This document shows positions 7,186 to 10,668 of a stretch of 10,668 bases of DNA, piece after piece (within the stretch, counting starts at the first letter, position 1; the number at the start of each line of letters is the position of its first letter). This DNA comes from Minisyncoccota bacterium (lineage in GTDB: Bacteria > Patescibacteriota > Minisyncoccia > Minisyncoccales > RBG-13-42-11). The DNA lies in assembly GCA_028687495.1 (NCBI GenBank), contig JAQUAA010000018.1:1-10668 (forward strand). The letters are read 5' to 3'. Under the pieces are notes generated by a model. That model saw nothing but the letters and a program-made list of their open reading frames with translations, had not been told where the DNA came from and made no database searches. The position numbers were made by a program, and so were the translations under genes.

Positions 7186-7395
7186 CTACTTTTTGTCTAC
7201 TGTCTGCAAGTCCTTCAGCAGCTTTTCCAGATTTAGGCCATACATCTTGCAGATTTCCCCTATTTTCAGAGTTTCCATTTCCGTCTCGGCAAAAGGACAG
7301 CCCAAGCAGGGTAAATGGTATTTTGCCAAAACTTCCACCGCTTTGGGATTTTCCAAAAGCTCGGACAAGGTTGTATTTTTGGTAATCTTAGACAT
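7186..7395 (-). CDS. DUF1858-domain small CxxC protein (hybrid-cluster-associated redox disulfide type)
   Basis: A 69-residue cytoplasmic protein made of a single DUF1858 domain. The family pattern is visible: MSKITKNTTLSELLENPKAV, then a helix and the redox pair CLGC at 30-33 inside LAKYHLPCLGCPFAETE, followed by the helical IGEICKMYGLNLEKLLKDL (Cys49). The domain occurs alone or fused to other redox proteins and is named for association with hybrid-cluster proteins. Its biochemical role is poorly known, but the CxxC suggests disulfide exchange or metal/cluster contact. No hybrid-cluster protein gene is in view. The ATG at 7395 lies only 3 bases after the stop of the dehydrogenase gene, without a Shine-Dalgarno motif, so translational coupling to that gene is likely. 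The family call is from recognised sequence pattern; the function is open. Confidence 0.88.
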   Translation of the reverse strand: MSKITKNTTLSELLENPKAVEVLAKYHLPCLGCPFAETEMETLKIGEICKMYGLNLEKLLKDLQTVDKK

Positions 7396-7398
7396 TGA

Positions 7399-8163
7399 TT
7401 ACATGGCTAGCCAGCCGCCGTCAACAACGACGATAGAACCCGTAATATACGAGGAAGCATCCGACGTTAAGAATAAAACAGTGCTGGCAATTTCTTCCGC
7501 TTTGCCCATTCTGTGAAGAGGAATCATGGCCAAGGTTTGTTCCAATATTTTCGGATCTGTTTTAGTGCTGGCCGCCATCGGCGTATCAATGGCGCCGGGA
7601 GCAATGGCATTCACCCTGATGTTATACGGCGCCAATTCAAGCGCCAAAGTTTTGGTCAGGGCCGCGATTCCTCCTTTCGAGGCGGAATAATGAGCGAGTC
7701 CGGCCATGCCCATGCCTATCTGTCCCATGACCACCGAAGCAATGTTAACAATCGCGCCTGATTTATGCTTTAGCATTTCCTTGGCCGCTGCTTTGGCGCA
7801 AAGAAAATAACCTTTCAGATTGACATCCAAAGTTTTCTTCCATTCCTCTTCGGTTAATTCTAAAAACGGTTTAAATTGGCAAATGCCTGCGTTGTTGACC
7901 AAAATATCCACTTTGCCGAATTTTTCAACGGTCTTTTTGACCATCTCTTCTGCCTCTTTTTCGTTGGTCACATCGCACTTCAAAGCCAAACCTTCTCCCC
8001 CATTTTTTTCAATCTCATCGACAACGAGCTGACATTCTTCCTGTGAGATATCGGCCACCACGACTTTGGCGCCGTTTTTAGCGAAAGCTAAAGCATCTGC
8101 TTTGCCCATGCCCCGACGGGCACCAGTAATAATGACTACTTTTCCTTTTAAATCTTCGTACAT
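7399..8163 (-). CDS. Short-chain dehydrogenase/reductase (SDR), classical type
   Basis: A 254-residue classical SDR oxidoreductase, the usual family length and complete. The cofactor motif TGARRGMG is at 13-20. Asp38 at the end of the second strand (VVVADIS) points to NAD(H) rather than NADP(H), and CDV is at 63-65. NNAG is at 90-93, and the catalytic tetrad is Asn115, Ser143 (VNIAS), Tyr159 and Lys163 (YSASK). NAIAPGAIDTPM (185-196) and the C-terminal VVVDGGW complete the pattern. The fold resembles FabG-like 3-oxoacyl reductases and sugar/alcohol dehydrogenases such as glucose 1-dehydrogenase, but the sequence does not fix the substrate. NAD(H) preference argues mildly against FabG, which normally uses NADPH. 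The gene starts 36 bases after the seven-helix protein gene, with no clear ribosome binding site, and leads into the DUF1858 gene 3 bases after its stop. Confidence 0.93.
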   Translation of the reverse strand: MYEDLKGKVVIITGARRGMGKADALAFAKNGAKVVVADISQEECQLVVDEIEKNGGEGLALKCDVTNEKEAEEMVKKTVEKFGKVDILVNNAGICQFKPFLELTEEEWKKTLDVNLKGYFLCAKAAAKEMLKHKSGAIVNIASVVMGQIGMGMAGLAHYSASKGGIAALTKTLALELAPYNIRVNAIAPGAIDTPMAASTKTDPKILEQTLAMIPLHRMGKAEEIASTVLFLTSDASSYITGSIVVVDGGWLAM

Positions 8164-8199
8164 AAATTTTATTTATCTTATAAAAACGACCTTTTGTTT

Positions 8200-8922
8200 T
8201 TATTCTATTATCCTTACGCCTTCGCGTTCTTCTTCCGTCCCCTTAAACAATCTTGGCAGATAAATTCCAACTAAGAACAAGAGACTGGCCACAATCAACA
8301 AAGAGTCAACAAGAAAAGTTTCTTTTGGATTCGTGATGATATTATGAGCCGGACCGCTTGTCAGATATAGAACCATGCCGAGCCCCCAAATTAAACCTCG
8401 TAACTTGTAGAACCACTGTGCGTGAGAGCGGAAGAAAAGCCAGAGAAAAACTATGGCGGTAAAAAGCATGGTGGGCGTGGTAAATCCGATTATTGTTATG
8501 ACCGCAGGAAAAGGCACCTTAAAAAGATACACTCCGTTATCCAACAGTTTATGTTCAACGCCGAAAGAACTCAAAAATATTACGGCTAATCCAATTATGG
8601 CATAAATCCAAATTATCTTCGTAACTATGTTCTCCAATTTGGGAAGAGCCATTCTTAAGGGAATCCTTATCAAATAGGCAATCGAGATAAACATGAATAT
8701 ATGAGCCACCGCCCATAAAAGAGAATTGGCCAGTGGATTTACGCCGAGGACCCCCGAAGCTAAAGAAAAAAAACCTTGTTGTATACTAAGAGCTAAAAGA
8801 AAGATGGAAAAATACTCTGTAAAATACGTCTTGTTTTTAAGCCAAACCCTGTAAGTAAGCAGGCCGGAAAAAAGGAAGAATATCGAGGTGGCTCCCGTAC
8901 TGATAGTGGTGTAAGTAAGCAT
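8200..8922 (-). CDS. Seven-helix integral membrane protein, function unknown
   Basis: I do not recognise a named family. The 240 residues contain seven hydrophobic segments at about 7-27, 36-60, 65-88, 98-120, 138-164, 174-192 and 203-224. Positive residues cluster in the loops near 24-31 (RVWLKNK), 86-102 and 165-175 (RSHAQWFYKLR) and after the last helix (RLFKG). By the positive-inside rule the N-terminus is therefore outside and the C-terminus inside. The short C-terminal tail is highly charged (GTEEEREG) and carries no enzymatic domain. Polar or charged residues inside or between helices include QQG (48-50), H74, and GPAHN (190-194). The topology recalls the seven-helix sensor modules of some histidine kinases, but without a kinase; a transporter subunit or redox membrane protein is equally possible. 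The ATG is preceded by AGAAGAG, the best ribosome binding site in the window, and by a plausible promoter. The copper ATPase gene ends 56 bases upstream. Confidence 0.85.
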   Translation of the reverse strand: MLTYTTISTGATSIFFLFSGLLTYRVWLKNKTYFTEYFSIFLLALSIQQGFFSLASGVLGVNPLANSLLWAVAHIFMFISIAYLIRIPLRMALPKLENIVTKIIWIYAIIGLAVIFLSSFGVEHKLLDNGVYLFKVPFPAVITIIGFTTPTMLFTAIVFLWLFFRSHAQWFYKLRGLIWGLGMVLYLTSGPAHNIITNPKETFLVDSLLIVASLLFLVGIYLPRLFKGTEEEREGVRIIE

Positions 8923-8955
8923 ATCTCTTCTAAATGAAAGAATGTTTATAGACTA

Positions 8956-8984
8956 ATTCTACTAAAGAAAGGAAATAATTACAA
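8956..8984 (-). promoter_or_regulatory. Candidate sigma-70-type promoter of the seven-helix protein gene
   Basis: On the minus strand TTGTAA (8984-8979) and TAGAAT (8961-8956) are separated by 17 bases, close to the bacterial -35/-10 consensus (four and five of six matches). The -35 overlaps the last codon and stop of the copper ATPase gene. Transcription would start near 8949, leaving a leader of about 27 bases that holds the AGAAGAG ribosome site. It may also serve the genes downstream to gap, since no terminator is seen before 4881. Confidence 0.5.
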
Positions 8985-10668
8985 CTTGGCCCTGTACCTC
9001 TTCATCAGCAGGGAATTGGAAACAACGCTGACCGAAGAAAAAGCCATGGCTACGGCGGCAATCGTCGGATTCAAAAGCAATCCAAAAAAGGGATAGAGGA
9101 CACCGGCAGCAACCGGAATTCCAATTATATTGTAAAAGAAGGCCCAGAAAAGATTTTGCTTGATTTTTCCGAGCGTATATTTGCTTAAATCAATGGCGGT
9201 CACCACATCCCGCAAGTCGTCTTTTATCAAAACTATTTCGCCGGTTTCCATAGCCACGTCAGTCCCCGATCCCAAAGCAATTCCCAAATCCGCCTGAGCC
9301 AGAGCCGGTGCGTCGTTGATTCCGTCGCCGACCATGGCTACAACATTACCTTCTTTTTGCAATTTTTTTATTTCTGCCGCTTTTTCCTGCGGCAAGACCT
9401 CGGCCAAAACCTTGTCTACGCCGACCGCTTTGGCGATGGCTAAACCTACTCTTTCGTTGTCGCCAGTCAAAATCCCAACTTTTTTCCCCATTCCATGAAG
9501 CATATCTACAGCCTCTTTTGAGTATTCTTTCAAAACGTCAGCCACGGCAATGATTCCCATAATCTTGCCGTTCTTGGCCAAAATCATCGCAGTCTTCCCT
9601 TCGTTCTCCAAAACAATCATTTTTCCCTCAATCGATTCGGGATTTATTTGATTGTCAATCATCAACTTCCTCGTACCGAAAAGAATCGTTTCATTTTGAA
9701 AGGAAGCCTTAACCCCTTTGCCGGGTATGGCCTGGAAATCTTTCACTTCCTCCAACTCGATTTTCTCCTCTTTTGACTTGTTGACGATCTCCTGGGCCAA
9801 GGGATGTTCCGAATTCCTTTCCACCGACGATGCCAACTGTAAAATGTCTCTGGTTTTTAATTCTGAATCCTGAATCTCAATAACATCAGTAACGACCGGC
9901 TCCCCTTTAGTCAAAGTGCCAGTTTTATCAAAAATAATCATATTAACGTTTTTTGCCATCTCCAGGGCCTTGCTGCTTTTGATTAAGATGCCGTTTTGAG
10001 CGGCTAATCCCGTGCCCATCATCACAGCTGTCGGCGTTGCCAAACCCAAGGCACAGGGACAGGCAATAATTAAGACGGCGACGAAACTGGTCAGAGCAAA
10101 GGCGAACGACTGGCCCGCTGCCAGCCAAAGGAGGAAAGACAAGATTGCAATGCTTATCACCGTCGGAACGAAATAAAAAGAAACTTTATCAGCCAGAAGT
10201 TGAATTGGCGCCTTTGACCCCATCGCCTCCTCCACGATTTTTATTATCTGTGCCAGCATCGTGTTTTCTCCGACTGCCGTCGCTTTGAATTTTAAAACAC
10301 CTGTTTTGTTAATCGTGGCTCCGATGAGTTTGTCTCCCTGTTTTTTTTCAACCGGGATGCTTTCCCCGGTAATCGCTTTTTCATCGACCCCGGAATAGCC
10401 GTCCAGAACAATTCCGTCGACCGGAATCTTTTCGCCCGGTTTCACTAGAATAACGTCGCCCACCCGGACCTGCAAAATCGGAATCTTCGTTTCTTTTCCG
10501 TCCCTTATGATCGTGGCTTCTTTAGATTGAAGACCGATGAGTTTTTTTTATCGCCTCGCCGGTTTTTCCCTTAGTCAAAGCCTCAAGATATTTGCCGAGA
10601 GAAATGAAAACCAAGATCAGGGCGGCGCTTTCGTAATAAAGATGATCTCCCCCGTAATTGGGATTCAA
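8979..10668 (-). CDS. copA: Copper-exporting P1B-type ATPase CopA, C-terminal part, frameshifted (starts beyond window)
   Basis: Hydrolyses ATP to move Cu+ out of the cytoplasm. The visible part encodes about 562 residues once the frameshift is allowed for. The metal-binding N-terminus and first helices (roughly 200 residues) lie beyond the window. In transcription order: a helix ending YESAALILVFISLGKYLEAL; the actuator motif TGES (10370-10359); the transmembrane CPC site (10061-10053, CPCALGLATP); the phosphorylated Asp in DKTGTLTKGE (from 9929); the nucleotide-binding SEHPLA (from 9812); GDGINDAP (from 9329); and the last two helices with YN (from 9134) and MAFSS (from 9047). CPC + YN + MxxSS is the Cu+ (P1B-1) signature. 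The reading frame is broken at 10542-10549, where eight A's stand in place of the expected seven. The apparent TTG start at 10475 is an internal Leu codon, not a real start. Sequencing error, true mutation and slippage are all possible causes. Confidence 0.92.
10542..10549 (-). other. A8 homopolymer with +1 frameshift inside copA
   Basis: Upstream the frame reads ...KYLEALTKGKTGEAIKK, then THRSSI and a TAA stop at 10524-10522. Dropping one A of the eight joins it directly to LIGLQSKEATIIRDGKETKI and then to the main frame, exactly as expected for a CopA A-domain. The break is therefore a single-base insertion in the homopolymer. Confidence 0.93.

Noticed and set aside
8180..8203. Hairpin ATAAAAAC/GTTTTTAT between the seven-helix gene and the SDR gene
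   Set aside because: The 8-bp stem has one G-C pair and an 8-base loop with no T-run after it, so it is too weak to call a terminator.
10473..10475. TTG as a true start for a short copA
   Set aside because: The codon lies inside the actuator domain, and family-like sequence continues upstream on both sides of the frameshift, so it is an internal Leu codon.
10541..10551. Programmed -1 ribosomal frameshift as in E. coli copA
   Set aside because: A -1 shift on the A run leads to a stop at the end of a short tail and does not join the downstream frame; a +1 shift or loss of one A is needed.

Overview
All ten genes in this window lie on the minus strand, packed with very short gaps, so transcription runs from high to low coordinates. 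The DNA is moderately AT-rich and uses the standard bacterial code: every complete gene ends in a normal stop, mostly TAA, with one TGA and one TAG. The compact layout, the scarcity of Shine-Dalgarno motifs, and the mix of core carbon enzymes with small redox proteins suggest a bacterium with a streamlined genome, possibly of the Patescibacteria/CPR type. That placement is inference; the window has no rRNA or other taxonomic marker.

Layout in transcription order. (1) 10668-8979: the C-terminal two thirds of a CopA-type Cu+ exporting P-type ATPase. It is cut by the window edge and broken by a one-base frameshift in a run of eight A's. (2) 8922-8200: an unassigned seven-helix membrane protein with its own plausible promoter. 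(3) 8163-5930: a short-chain dehydrogenase, a DUF1858 CxxC protein, a membrane-anchored thioredoxin-fold (DsbA-like) protein and a glutaredoxin, closely spaced. (4) 5919-4909: glyceraldehyde-3-phosphate dehydrogenase, closed by a clear intrinsic terminator. (5) 4835 to the window start: AMP-forming acetyl-CoA synthetase, phosphoenolpyruvate synthase (4-base overlap) and the N-terminal part of a PfkB-family sugar kinase. This second operon is probably driven by a promoter that overlaps the preceding terminator.

Functionally there are two themes. One is thiol and copper handling: Cu+ ATPase, DUF1858, DsbA-like protein, glutaredoxin. The other is central carbon metabolism: GAPDH, ACS, PpsA and a sugar kinase, linking acetate, pyruvate/PEP and triose phosphate. 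There is no mobile element, CRISPR array, tRNA or rRNA, and no gene-free stretch over 300 bases; the largest gap is 73 bases (4836-4908).

I see no convincing novel multi-gene system. The points most worth a second look are the copA frameshift, the compressed terminator/promoter/palindrome block before acs, the CPYG thioredoxin-fold protein with extra cysteines, and the orphan seven-helix protein.
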